Shown here piece after piece: positions 43,761 through 52,078 of a DNA stretch of 64,000 nt. The notes beneath the pieces were generated by a model, which did no database searches, was not told the origin of the DNA, and saw only the letters and a list, made by a program, of their open reading frames with translations. This DNA comes from Psychrobacillus sp. FSL K6-2836. GTDB lineage: Bacteria; Bacillota; Bacilli; Bacillales_A; Planococcaceae. Numbering within the stretch: the first letter of the stretch is position 1; every line of letters starts with the position of its first letter. A program made the position numbers and the translations under genes. Location of the stretch: positions 186,001-250,000 of the forward strand of contig NZ_JBBOOM010000001.1 of assembly GCF_038003085.1 (NCBI RefSeq). The letters run 5' to 3'.

Positions 43761-45023
43761 ATGCAATTAACAGATACGAAATCTATTCAAGTCGAAAATG
43801 TACTTATTGCACATCAGTTTTTAAAAGATGTCGTCTACCATACTCCCTTACAAAAAAATGAATATTTATCTGAAAAATATGGAGCATCTATTTATTTCAA
43901 ACGGGAGGACTTACAATATGTCCGCTCGTTTAAATTACGTGGAGCATACTATAAGATCAAAACAATCGAGGAAGATGCAAAGTTAAAAGGAGTTGTCTGT
44001 GCTAGTGCAGGTAACCACGCACAAGGAGTGGCATACGCATGTGCACAACTAGGAATCATTGCAAAAATTTTTATGCCATTAACCACTCCTTCCCAAAAGA
44101 TTGATCAAGTGAGAATGTTTGGACGTGAATTTGTTGAAATCATTCTAGCCGGGGATACTTTTGATGATTCAGCGGAAAGTGCGACTGCTTACGCAGAGGC
44201 AGAGGATCGAATTTTCATTCATCCATTTGATGATCCTGAAATCATTGCGGGTCAAGCTACTGTTGCGGTCGAAATTATGAATGACATCGAAGAGCCTATA
44301 GATTATTTGTTTGGTAGCATTGGGGGTGGCGGGTTAATATCTGGACTTTCTACTTATGTTAAGAATGTCTCTCCTTTTACCAAAGTGATTGGTGTAGAGC
44401 CAGCTGGAGCCGCTAGTATGAAAGCCGCTTTTAATAACGATGGACCTATTATATTAGATTCGATAGATAAATTTGTTGATGGTGCAGCAGTAAAATGTGT
44501 TGGAAATCTATCCTATGAGCTAAGTAAAAAATACGTGGATGATCTTGTCCCTGTACCTGAAGGAAAAGTTTGCACGACTATTTTAGATTTATACAACAAA
44601 CATGCAATTATAGCAGAACCAGCTGGAGCCCTATCTGTTGCGGCATTAGACTTTTACAGTGAAGAGATCAAGGGTAAATCTGTCGTTTGTGTTATTAGCG
44701 GAGGTAACAATGACATTGGTCGTATGCAGGAGATCAAAGAAAAGTCTTTAATATATGAAGGTTTACTATATTATTTCATCGTAAAGTTCCCTCAAAGAGC
44801 TGGGGCATTACGACAATTTCTTGATAAAGTTCTTGGACCAGATGATGATATTACCACATTTGAATATACAAAGAAAAACAATAAAGAAAGTGGTCCAGCG
44901 CTTGTTGGCATTGAATTGAAAAACAGAAATGACTATTCTGGCATTCTTTCTCGTATGAATGAGAATGGATTTTCCTTTAAGGAAGTAAATAAGGATAGCA
45001 CTCTGTTTGATTTACTCATTTAA
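43761..45023 (+). CDS. ilvA: Threonine ammonia-lyase (dehydratase) IlvA
   Basis: PLP enzyme converting threonine to 2-oxobutyrate and ammonia for isoleucine synthesis. The catalytic Lys is in VRSFKLRGAYY; the PLP phosphate loop is GSIGGGGLISGL; CASAGNHAQGVAYA is typical. A single ACT-like regulatory domain occupies the last 80 or so residues (FPQRAGALRQFLDKVLGPDD). Length 420 matches short Firmicute IlvA. GGAGG lies 14 bases before the ATG, a long gap. No T-box is seen upstream. Divergent from deoR. Confidence 0.94.
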   Translation: MQLTDTKSIQVENVLIAHQFLKDVVYHTPLQKNEYLSEKYGASIYFKREDLQYVRSFKLRGAYYKIKTIEEDAKLKGVVCASAGNHAQGVAYACAQLGIIAKIFMPLTTPSQKIDQVRMFGREFVEIILAGDTFDDSAESATAYAEAEDRIFIHPFDDPEIIAGQATVAVEIMNDIEEPIDYLFGSIGGGGLISGLSTYVKNVSPFTKVIGVEPAGAASMKAAFNNDGPIILDSIDKFVDGAAVKCVGNLSYELSKKYVDDLVPVPEGKVCTTILDLYNKHAIIAEPAGALSVAALDFYSEEIKGKSVVCVISGGNNDIGRMQEIKEKSLIYEGLLYYFIVKFPQRAGALRQFLDKVLGPDDDITTFEYTKKNNKESGPALVGIELKNRNDYSGILSRMNENGFSFKEVNKDSTLFDLLI

Positions 45024-45033
45024 CGAAAACCTA

Positions 45034-45075
45034 TGTAACATCAGCGTTTATAACGTTTGATGTTACATTTTTTAT
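45034..45075 (+). terminator. Terminator of ilvA
   Basis: TGTAACATCA (45034-45043) pairs with TGATGTTACA (45058-45067), then TTTTTTAT. Confidence 0.85.
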
Positions 45076-45155
45076 TGTCTTAAACTAAAGTTTTATAAAT
45101 CTCCAAACCTCAAATCTAGCAATATTTTCATCTGTTTGATATAATGATTCTTGTA

Positions 45156-45170
45156 TTATAAATATTCTAA
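45156..45170 (+). promoter_or_regulatory. PerR-type box upstream of katA
   Basis: TTATAAATATTCTAA matches the PerR consensus TTATAAT-N-ATTATAA at 12 of 14 defined positions. It lies 17 bp before the catalase start, as expected for peroxide-inducible control. Confidence 0.65.
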
Positions 45171-45186
45171 TCTAGGGGGAAATTGA

Positions 45187-46665
45187 ATGTCAGAAAATCA
45201 AAACAACAACAAATTGACAACTGCAGCGGGCGCGCCAGTAGTAGATAATCAAAACTCGCAATCAGCTGGATCACGAGGACCGCTATTATTACAAGATGTG
45301 TGGTTATTAGAAAAACTAGCTCATTTTGATAGAGAAGTAATTCCAGAGCGTCGTATGCATGCAAAAGGATCAGGTGCTTATGGTAAATTTACTGTAACTC
45401 ATGATATTACACAATATACTTCAGCAGCTCTATTCTCTGAAATCGGTAAAGAAACAGAAATGTTCGTTCGTTTCTCAACTGTAGCTGGGGAGCGTGGAGC
45501 TGCAGATGCAGAACGTGATATCCGCGGATTTTCTATGCGTTTCTACACTGAGCAAGGTAACTGGGATTTAGTTGGTAACAACACTCCTGTATTTTTCTTC
45601 CGTGATCCACTTAATTTCCCAGATTTAAACCATGCGGTTAAACGTGACCCACGTACTAATATGCGTAGTGCTAATAATAACTGGGATTTCTGGACTTCAT
45701 TGCCAGAGGCTCTTCACCAAGTTACTATCGTAATGAGTGACAGAGGTCTTCCAAAATCTTACCGTACAATGCACGGGTTCGGTAGTCATACATTCAGTAT
45801 GATCAATGCAAATAACGAACGCGTTTGGGTTAAATTCCATATGCGCTCTCAACAAGGTATTGACAACTTAACTGACCAAGAAGCAGTTGAAGTAGTTGGT
45901 GTTGACCGCGAAAGTCATCAACGTGATCTTTACGATAACATCGAAGAAGGTAACTTCCCTAAATGGAAAATGTACATTCAAGTGATGACAGAAGAGCAAG
46001 CTAATAACATGCCTTACAATCCATTTGACTTAACGAAAGTTTGGTATAAAAAGGACTTCCCTCTAATTGAAGTTGGAGAATGGGAACTAAACCGTAATCC
46101 TGAAAATTATTTTGCAGAAGTAGAGCAAGCTGCTTTCACACCAGCTAACGTTGTACCTGGTATCAGCTTCTCTCCAGATAAAATGCTTCAAGGTCGTTTA
46201 TTCTCATATGGAGATGCTCAACGTTATCGTTTAGGTGTAAACCATCACCAAATTCCAGTTAACACACCAAAATGCCCTGTTCACTCTTTCCATAGAGATG
46301 GAGCGATGCGTGTTGACGGTAACAAAGGAAGTACACTTCACTATGAGCCAAACAGCTACGGTCAATGGAAAACACAACCTGAATACAAAGAACCACGCTT
46401 AGCACTTCAAGGAGATGCTGGTATTTGGGATTTCCGCGAAGATGACGATAATTATTATGAGCAACCTGGTAAACTATTCAGATTGATGAGCTCAGAACAA
46501 CAAGAAGTTCTAATTGATAACACAGCACGTAACATGTATGGTGTAGAAGAATTTATTAAAATTCGTCACATCGTTCATTGCTATAAAGCAGATCCTGCTT
46601 ATGGAAAAGGCCTTGCGGATGCAATGGAAATTCCATGGGGTAATGTCGAAGCTGCAATGGCTTAA
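45187..46665 (+). CDS. katA: Catalase
   Basis: Monofunctional heme catalase of 492 residues. The distal His is in [13 protein letters not shown], the Asn in [11 protein letters not shown], and the proximal heme Tyr in [30 protein letters not shown] is the catalase signature region. GGGGGAAATTGA precedes the ATG. Detoxifies hydrogen peroxide in the cytosol. Confidence 0.97.
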   Translation: MSENQNNNKLTTAAGAPVVDNQNSQSAGSRGPLLLQDVWLLEKLAHFDREVIPERRMHAKGSGAYGKFTVTHDITQYTSAALFSEIGKETEMFVRFSTVAGERGAADAERDIRGFSMRFYTEQGNWDLVGNNTPVFFFRDPLNFPDLNHAVKRDPRTNMRSANNNWDFWTSLPEALHQVTIVMSDRGLPKSYRTMHGFGSHTFSMINANNERVWVKFHMRSQQGIDNLTDQEAVEVVGVDRESHQRDLYDNIEEGNFPKWKMYIQVMTEEQANNMPYNPFDLTKVWYKKDFPLIEVGEWELNRNPENYFAEVEQAAFTPANVVPGISFSPDKMLQGRLFSYGDAQRYRLGVNHHQIPVNTPKCPVHSFHRDGAMRVDGNKGSTLHYEPNSYGQWKTQPEYKEPRLALQGDAGIWDFREDDDNYYEQPGKLFRLMSSEQQEVLIDNTARNMYGVEEFIKIRHIVHCYKADPAYGKGLADAMEIPWGNVEAAMA

Positions 46666-46686
46666 AAATTATTAAACCACCTTCCA

Positions 46687-46778
46687 TGTGGTGCACCCCA
46701 AAAGTTAGAGTTAAGTATCTAACTTTTGGGGTGTTTATTTATGGCTAAATATAGTGATGAATTTAAGATTATCGCTAA
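46687..46778 (+). mobile_element. Left-end remnant of an IS3-family (IS150-type) element
   Basis: TGTGGTGCACCCCAAAAGTT at 46687 looks like an IS150-group terminal repeat. A perfect 16-bp hairpin follows (46694-46709 with 46718-46733), then the beginning of an OrfA (MAKYSDEFKIIA). The similarity stops near 46778; no OrfB or right end is present. The hairpin probably also ends katA transcription. Confidence 0.6.
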
Positions 46779-46866
46779 AATATATTTACCTTTAATAGGA
46801 ATACTATTAATATCCTTTTCTATTTTATTTAATGGTAAAAAGCTTTCTATTCTCCAGCGATATTAG
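46741..46866 (+). pseudogene. Truncated IS3 OrfA fused to an unrelated tail
   Basis: The first 12 residues (MAKYSDEFKIIA) match the start of IS3-type transposase OrfA. The following 29 (KIYLPLIGILLISFSILF, then NGKKLSILQRY) are hydrophobic and unlike a transposase, as if a deletion joined the IS end to other DNA. No function is expected. 46867-46960 is empty. Confidence 0.5.
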
Positions 46867-46960
46867 CAGGCTTTTGGTTAGTAGCAGTTAGATGAGTTGT
46901 CCTTATTCATGAGTTTAACTTTATTAAAAACTTCTATCAAAAGTAATCTTGAAATTTTTC

Positions 46961-47584
46961 TCACTTATTTTGCTCACTCATAACTTTTTTAATTTTTTCT
47001 TCAAATAAATTTTTATCTAGTAACTGACTCTCAAGATCCTCATCTTTAATTTCTACCTCTTTTAAAAATTCATCCTCAATAGACATCTTCTTAATCTTAT
47101 TATCACCAATTATAGTATAGATATTAGTTTCCTCGCCTAGTATCCAGTAAGTATTGGTCCCCTCATATCGATCCTCAACTGCTTTTTTAAGTACTAAAAT
47201 ATATTTTTCATCTTCATTAAACAATTTATTTGAATTAAAACTATATTCTTTATTCCCTTGCTGTAAAATCTGAATATTTGTTTGGTGTGGATCACCCGAA
47301 AAGGTATTGATAATATTCGCTTCAAATAATGTCTTCGGTGAAGGTTCACTAATGTCATCTATATTTTTGCCAATTACTACTTCTGCTACTAAATCTGCCT
47401 TGTTTACAGATTCTTCAAAACTAAAAGTTTCTAATCGAGTGTATATTACTCTTTCAACAGTTTCATAATTTTCTACTACTGAATCTTTTGCAACTTGTTT
47501 GCTTTCACTTCCACTAACTACTACGATAATAACAATTCCCAGTACAATAGTTAAACCTAAGGTAATACCAATAATATTTTTCAC
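46961..47584 (-). CDS. Membrane-anchored hypothetical protein
   Basis: A 207-residue protein with one N-terminal membrane helix (GITLGLTIVLGIVIIVVVSG) and an extracytoplasmic acidic domain. Not recognised. The domain has ADLVAEVVIG and a KYILVLKKA strand pattern reminiscent of small secreted beta-rich domains. A GTG at 47584 is preferred because GGGTGAT is eight bases upstream; an ATG 15 bases earlier lacks a site. Monocistronic. Confidence 0.6.
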   Translation of the reverse strand: MKNIIGITLGLTIVLGIVIIVVVSGSESKQVAKDSVVENYETVERVIYTRLETFSFEESVNKADLVAEVVIGKNIDDISEPSPKTLFEANIINTFSGDPHQTNIQILQQGNKEYSFNSNKLFNEDEKYILVLKKAVEDRYEGTNTYWILGEETNIYTIIGDNKIKKMSIEDEFLKEVEIKDEDLESQLLDKNLFEEKIKKVMSEQNK

Positions 47585-47754
47585 AAAATTATCACCCATC
47601 TACTAAATTATTTATAGTTATTATTTTACAGTAAATGTAACATTTAATAAATTGAATATTCTTTCGTTTTTTATCCTTTAATAAGTTTTCAATTTTATAA
47701 TTCATAGTTAATTATCATGAAAATATTACAACTTTCCAAAGGATGGACAAGTAG

Positions 47755-47793
47755 AAAAAAAAAGCGACCAACTCAATTACGAGAAGGTCACTA
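47755..47793 (-). terminator. Terminator of the amidase gene
   Basis: AGCGACC (47762) pairs with GGTCACT with a G-U pair, followed on the minus strand by nine T. Between it and the upstream protein (47600-47750) nothing is evident. Confidence 0.65.
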
Positions 47794-47798
47794 TAATT

Positions 47799-48662
47799 TT
47801 ATTTAGATTCGTCTATTAGATATGTTGTCCAACCGTATTTTGACTTAATTTTTGCTTCTGCTTCTTGTGCAGCTTCCTTTGTCGTAAATATACCAGTGTA
47901 CATACGGTAATTTGGATCAAATGAAGTAGAATCAGCCGCCTCGTATATTACCCATCCAAAATCGGCTTTAATCTTATCAATAGCATTTGCAAAAGCTCGA
48001 GCGTTTGGAAATGTGCCTGTTTTAATACGGAATATACCTTTTGTATTACCTACCACTTCTTCTATTTCCTCCTTTATTTCTTTAAATGAAACCCCAAAGT
48101 ATTCGCAAATACCTTGAACATGCTCTCTAGCAACTTCCTTTTGAAAGTCGGTATCTAACATAAGTCTTGCTTCACGAGGATTGTCCATAAACCCATTTTC
48201 AGAAAGGATTGCAGGCATTTTTGTTTCTCTTAATACATGTAAGTTCTGCTCTTTGATTCCTCTCCATTTTTGAGTGGTACCTTGTTTTAAAAATTCAGCC
48301 ACACATTCAGCAAGTTTTTTACTTTTTGTTGATCCGTGATAAACAAAAATTGAATGTCCTTCTACAGAGCCCCATACATTTCCCATGGCATCGAAGTGTA
48401 TCGAAACATATGCATCTGCAGCTTTAGAGTTTGCTAGGTTAGTTCTAGCAAGCAAAGAAGTGTCTGCATCTGTCGGTGCAACTAGCAAAGTCTTAAAACC
48501 AATATGTTTAAGATGTTCATCCATGTATTTTACTACTGCCCTATTGAACTCATTTTCCTTGATTGCTCGTCCCAATTCTGTAACAAGAGGAGTTCTTTTC
48601 CCTGCGGTTTCCATTCCGTGTCCATCATCTAATGCTATTAAAAGATTCGATGCTATTGCCAT
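47799..48662 (-). CDS. N-acetylmuramoyl-L-alanine amidase with SPOR-like repeats
   Basis: A 287-residue Amidase_3 enzyme that cuts the amide bond between MurNAc and L-Ala of peptidoglycan. Zinc and catalytic residues: His in ALDDGHG, Glu in KENEFNRAV, His in YVSIHFDAMG, Glu in PAILSENGFMDN. Residues about 210-285 are a SPOR-like domain (FRIKTGTFPNARAFANAID, YRMYTGIFTTKEAAQEAEAK). No signal peptide is visible, as in phage endolysins and some sporulation amidases. GAGGTGAG lies before the ATG. Confidence 0.88.
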   Translation of the reverse strand: MAIASNLLIALDDGHGMETAGKRTPLVTELGRAIKENEFNRAVVKYMDEHLKHIGFKTLLVAPTDADTSLLARTNLANSKAADAYVSIHFDAMGNVWGSVEGHSIFVYHGSTKSKKLAECVAEFLKQGTTQKWRGIKEQNLHVLRETKMPAILSENGFMDNPREARLMLDTDFQKEVAREHVQGICEYFGVSFKEIKEEIEEVVGNTKGIFRIKTGTFPNARAFANAIDKIKADFGWVIYEAADSTSFDPNYRMYTGIFTTKEAAQEAEAKIKSKYGWTTYLIDESK

Positions 48663-48975
48663 AATCTCACCTCATTTCTATTTTGGATTCATAATTTAAT
48701 GCTTGTTCACTATCAGATAATCCTTTAGTTGTAGAAACTGTACAACTCCACCAACAAGCAAAACTAACAAACATGCATCTACTTAGTTATTATATTCAGG
48801 CAAATCTACTAGACCTGAGTTATTAACTATTAACTCGAAAAAATTGGATATGTATGTAAACGTACTTTCACCTCTTTCCTATAATCAATTACTTGCTTAC
48901 ATGAAATGTAACTTTGCTCTTCTCCCCCTTAATTGCGCTAGATGGAGATTATAAGAAAAAATATTAATACAAAAA
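48663..48975. other. Gene-free gap upstream of the amidase
   Basis: About 310 bp between the amidase start and the terminator of the ABC operon. I see no open frame with a ribosome binding site, no repeat and no clear regulatory palindrome. Confidence 0.5.
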
Positions 48976-49005
48976 TAAAAGAGCAGCATAATTGCTACTC
49001 TTTTA
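48976..49005 (-). terminator. Terminator of the ABC transporter operon
   Basis: AAAAGAGCAGCA pairs with TGCTACTCTTTT around an AATT loop (one mismatch), then TTATTTTTG on the minus strand. Confidence 0.8.
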
Positions 49006-49010
49006 CCTAC

Positions 49011-49808
49011 TTAGGAAGATAATAATGTTCTGTCACTAGTAAACTTTTGTCCTCTAATTCGTTGGAATTCTTCCATTAGCTTTTCAATTGTTAAGGACTG
49101 CTTCTCTTCTTCCCCAACTTCCAAAATTATTTGACCTTTATCCATCATGATCAAACGATTACCTAAGTCTAATGCCTGTTGCATATTATGAGTTACCATT
49201 AGAGTGGTAAGATTATCTTTTTTGACAAGCTTTTCAGTCAAATTTGTTATTAATTCCGCTCGGGATGGATCAAGTGCAGCAGTATGCTCATCTAGTAATA
49301 ATATGGAAGGCTGTGTAAAAGTAGCCATTAACAATGATAATGCCTGTCTTTCTCCTCCCGAAAGTAATCCAACTTTAGCGTTTAATCGATTTTCCAGATT
49401 TAGATGTAGTCTTTCCAGTGAGTGAAGGAAAAATTCTTTTCTTTGTTTATCTACACCAATTTTCAGACCTCTTTTTTTGTTTCTTGAGTAAGCAATTGCC
49501 AGGTTTTCTTCGATTGTCATAGTAGGCGCAGTACCTGACATTGGATCTTGAAACACTCTTCCAATAAACTGAGATCGTCTAAATTCTGGGAGCTTTGTTA
49601 CATCATTTCCATCAATTATAATTTGTCCAAAGTCTGGTGATAATGCTCCGGATACCATATTTAACATCGTAGATTTACCAGCGCCATTACTCCCGATAAC
49701 GGTGACAAAGTCCCCAATATTTAAATTTAAATTAATACGATCTAATGCAATTTTCTCATCTGCAGTACTTTCATTGAAAATTTTGTTGATATTATTTAAT
49801 TTAAGCAA
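49011..49808 (-). CDS. ABC transporter ATP-binding protein (TrpZ-like)
   Basis: ATPase of 265 residues. Walker A VIGSNGAGKSTMLN, Q-loop in IGRVFQDPMSG, signature LLSGGERQALSLLMA, Walker B SILLLDEHTAALD, H-loop LMVTHNMQQA. A TTG at 49808 is preferred, ten bases after AAGGAG; a GTG at 49817 lies only one base after it. Overlaps the permease stop. Confidence 0.88.
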   Translation of the reverse strand: MLKLNNINKIFNESTADEKIALDRINLNLNIGDFVTVIGSNGAGKSTMLNMVSGALSPDFGQIIIDGNDVTKLPEFRRSQFIGRVFQDPMSGTAPTMTIEENLAIAYSRNKKRGLKIGVDKQRKEFFLHSLERLHLNLENRLNAKVGLLSGGERQALSLLMATFTQPSILLLDEHTAALDPSRAELITNLTEKLVKKDNLTTLMVTHNMQQALDLGNRLIMMDKGQIILEVGEEEKQSLTIEKLMEEFQRIRGQKFTSDRTLLSS

Positions 49809-50832
49809 GGTTTTCACTCTCCTTACTTTTTAGTATAGTATCGGACTCGCGTAGCGCATGACGTTTAGCTTTTCTACTTTTTTCACGACGTTTTTCGAAA
49901 TATTGAGGTAAAATTAGCGCTACAATTACAATAATTGCAGTAATTAGCTTCATATCTCCTGGATCCAAAAATTCTACTCGAAGTGCTAAAGCTAGTACGA
50001 TACGATAAATAATGGCACCTATAATTACAGCAAGAGTCGTTCTTACAATTGTTTTCGTACCGAAAATCGCTTCTCCAATAATAACAGATGCAAGTCCGAT
50101 TACAATCATCCCTATGCCCATTCCGATATCCGAAAACTTTGCATATTGTGCTATCAACGCTCCGGAAAACGCAACTAAAGCATTAGAAAGACCTAGCCCT
50201 AATATGATAAGCGTATCTGTATTTACAGAAAAGCTTCGAATCATTTTTTTGTTATCGCCAGTAGCACGAATCGCTAAACCAACTTCCGTTTTCAAGAACC
50301 TATCAAAAATAAACTTAATAATAACGATTAAAATAGCAACAATTATTACTGTTCCCCAAGTCTTAGGAACGTGTTGAATACCCATGGAAGTTAATAACCC
50401 ATTTATCGTTTCATCAATACCTAAACTTCCCCACCATCCGAAGAATTGGCTAAATAGGGTTTCTTCATTCATCAAAGGGATATTCGGTCGTCCTACCGAG
50501 TTCTCAACAGTAAATCCCATTATCCGTAAGTTAATGGAATACAAAGCAATCATCATTAAAATACCAGAAAGCAAGGGATTAATCTTCCCTTTTGTGTGTA
50601 ACAGACCGGTCATACAACCTGCAAGAAATCCTGCGAGTATAGCAACAAGAGTCGCAAGCGCAGGGTGATAGCCCAACACGATCATCATTGCTGCAGTACC
50701 CGCTCCAGTTACAAAGCTACCATCTACCGTTAGATCAGGAAAATCTAACACCCGGAATGTCAAATACACGCCAAGTGCCATAATTGCATATATAAATCCT
50801 TGTTCGACCGAACCAAAGATTGCTGAAAACAT
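49801..50832 (-). CDS. ABC transporter permease (TrpY-like)
   Basis: A 343-residue permease with about eight to nine hydrophobic segments of the BPD_transp_2 class (MALGVYLTFRVLDFPDLTVDG, GLSNALVAFSGALIAQY). The pairing with a PF04392-type binding protein matches the TrpXYZ (tryptophan/tyrosine) importers of Firmicutes. AGGAG lies ten bases before the ATG. The ligand is inferred only. Confidence 0.88.
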   Translation of the reverse strand: MFSAIFGSVEQGFIYAIMALGVYLTFRVLDFPDLTVDGSFVTGAGTAAMMIVLGYHPALATLVAILAGFLAGCMTGLLHTKGKINPLLSGILMMIALYSINLRIMGFTVENSVGRPNIPLMNEETLFSQFFGWWGSLGIDETINGLLTSMGIQHVPKTWGTVIIVAILIVIIKFIFDRFLKTEVGLAIRATGDNKKMIRSFSVNTDTLIILGLGLSNALVAFSGALIAQYAKFSDIGMGIGMIVIGLASVIIGEAIFGTKTIVRTTLAVIIGAIIYRIVLALALRVEFLDPGDMKLITAIIVIVALILPQYFEKRREKSRKAKRHALRESDTILKSKESENLA

Positions 50833-50850
50833 AATACATCAAACTCCTAT

Positions 50851-51843
50851 CTATTCCGCAAATTCAGACTCCCACTCATCTTTCACTTCAATCCCAAGTG
50901 CATCCACAGTATCTTTGTTCAAAACAAATTTTAAGTTTTGTGGATATTGAACTGGTAATTCTGCAGGTGTACTTTCACCTTTTAAGATTTTAACAGCCAT
51001 TTCCCCTGCTTCGTAGCCGATATCATAAAATTCAAAGCCGTAAGCCCCTAAGCCACCACGTTTTACTGAATCAAACTCTGCTACCATCATTGGAAGCTTT
51101 TGTTCGTTCGCAACATCTACCACAGATTCCAGTGCTGAAACTACCGTGTTATCCGTTATGATATATAATGAATCTACTTTTCCGATTAATGATTCAGTTG
51201 CTTGCTTAACTTCGGCAGATGTAGAAACAGAAGCTTCTACTACATTTAGTCCAACTTCAGCCATTTGTTCTTTTACTGCGTCTACTTGTGAACGTGAATT
51301 TTGCTCTCCTGCATTAAATACAATCCCAACATTTTTTGCTCCTAACTCATTTTTCAAAAATGCAAGGGTACTAGGAATTGCATCAGGATGAGTGTCAACT
51401 GTCCCAGTTACATTTCCACCTGGGCTTTCCATAGAATCTACAATTTCAGCATCAACGGCATTTGTTACAGAAGTAAAGACAATCGGAATATCTTCCGTTA
51501 GTGCCGCTACAGCCTGTGCACTAGGAGTCGAATTGGCAAATATTAAATCTACCCCTGAGCTTACTAGATCATTTGCGATGGTAGTATTCTGACTATTATC
51601 ATTTTGAGCATTTTTAACTTCATATTCGACCTCAAGTCCTGCATCCTCAATTGCTTTTTGGAATCCTTCATAAGCTGCATTCAATGATGGATGTTCCACA
51701 ATTTGCGTTACACCTATCTTAAAAGTTTTTGTATCCTCTGACTCTGTAGTATTTGTTGAAGCAGATTCATCTCCACCACATGCAGCTAATATTAAAACAG
51801 CAGCTGATAAAACCATACCCATTTTTTTCTTTGTTTTTTTCAT
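50851..51843 (-). CDS. ABC transporter substrate-binding lipoprotein (TrpX-like)
   Basis: A 330-residue binding protein with a signal peptide and lipobox (ILAACGG, mature Cys at residue 22). The fold blocks FKIGVTQIVEHPSLNAA, DLIFANSTPSAQAV, PIVFTSVTNAVDA and GVDLI match the ABC_sub_bind family (YckB/TrpX). First gene of the three-gene operon. GGGGG precedes the ATG. No T-box leader is seen upstream, so tryptophan as ligand is uncertain. Confidence 0.88.
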   Translation of the reverse strand: MKKTKKKMGMVLSAAVLILAACGGDESASTNTTESEDTKTFKIGVTQIVEHPSLNAAYEGFQKAIEDAGLEVEYEVKNAQNDNSQNTTIANDLVSSGVDLIFANSTPSAQAVAALTEDIPIVFTSVTNAVDAEIVDSMESPGGNVTGTVDTHPDAIPSTLAFLKNELGAKNVGIVFNAGEQNSRSQVDAVKEQMAEVGLNVVEASVSTSAEVKQATESLIGKVDSLYIITDNTVVSALESVVDVANEQKLPMMVAEFDSVKRGGLGAYGFEFYDIGYEAGEMAVKILKGESTPAELPVQYPQNLKFVLNKDTVDALGIEVKDEWESEFAE

Positions 51844-52078
51844 CTTTAATAACCCCCATTTTACATTTAATGCATCAGCGATTCAACTCGCTAAAGCATC
51901 AAGTTAAAGCAATATTACACTGGAAACGCTTAATAGTCAATAACATTGTGAATTATTTAATAATTTCATAGCATTATGTGACCATTACAATTTCTTAACA
52001 TAGAAGTCATATGTAGGAGACAATTCTTCTTTAAACTATAAATTAGGATATTTTGCTTTATTTTAGGGGGAATTTAAG

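Noticed and set aside
47799-48662. Prophage lysis cassette
   Set aside because: Only one lysin-like gene; no holin or other phage genes nearby.
51844-52078. T-box or tryptophan leader before the TrpX-like ABC operon
   Set aside because: No specifier-loop structure, T-box sequence or terminator/antiterminator pair seen.
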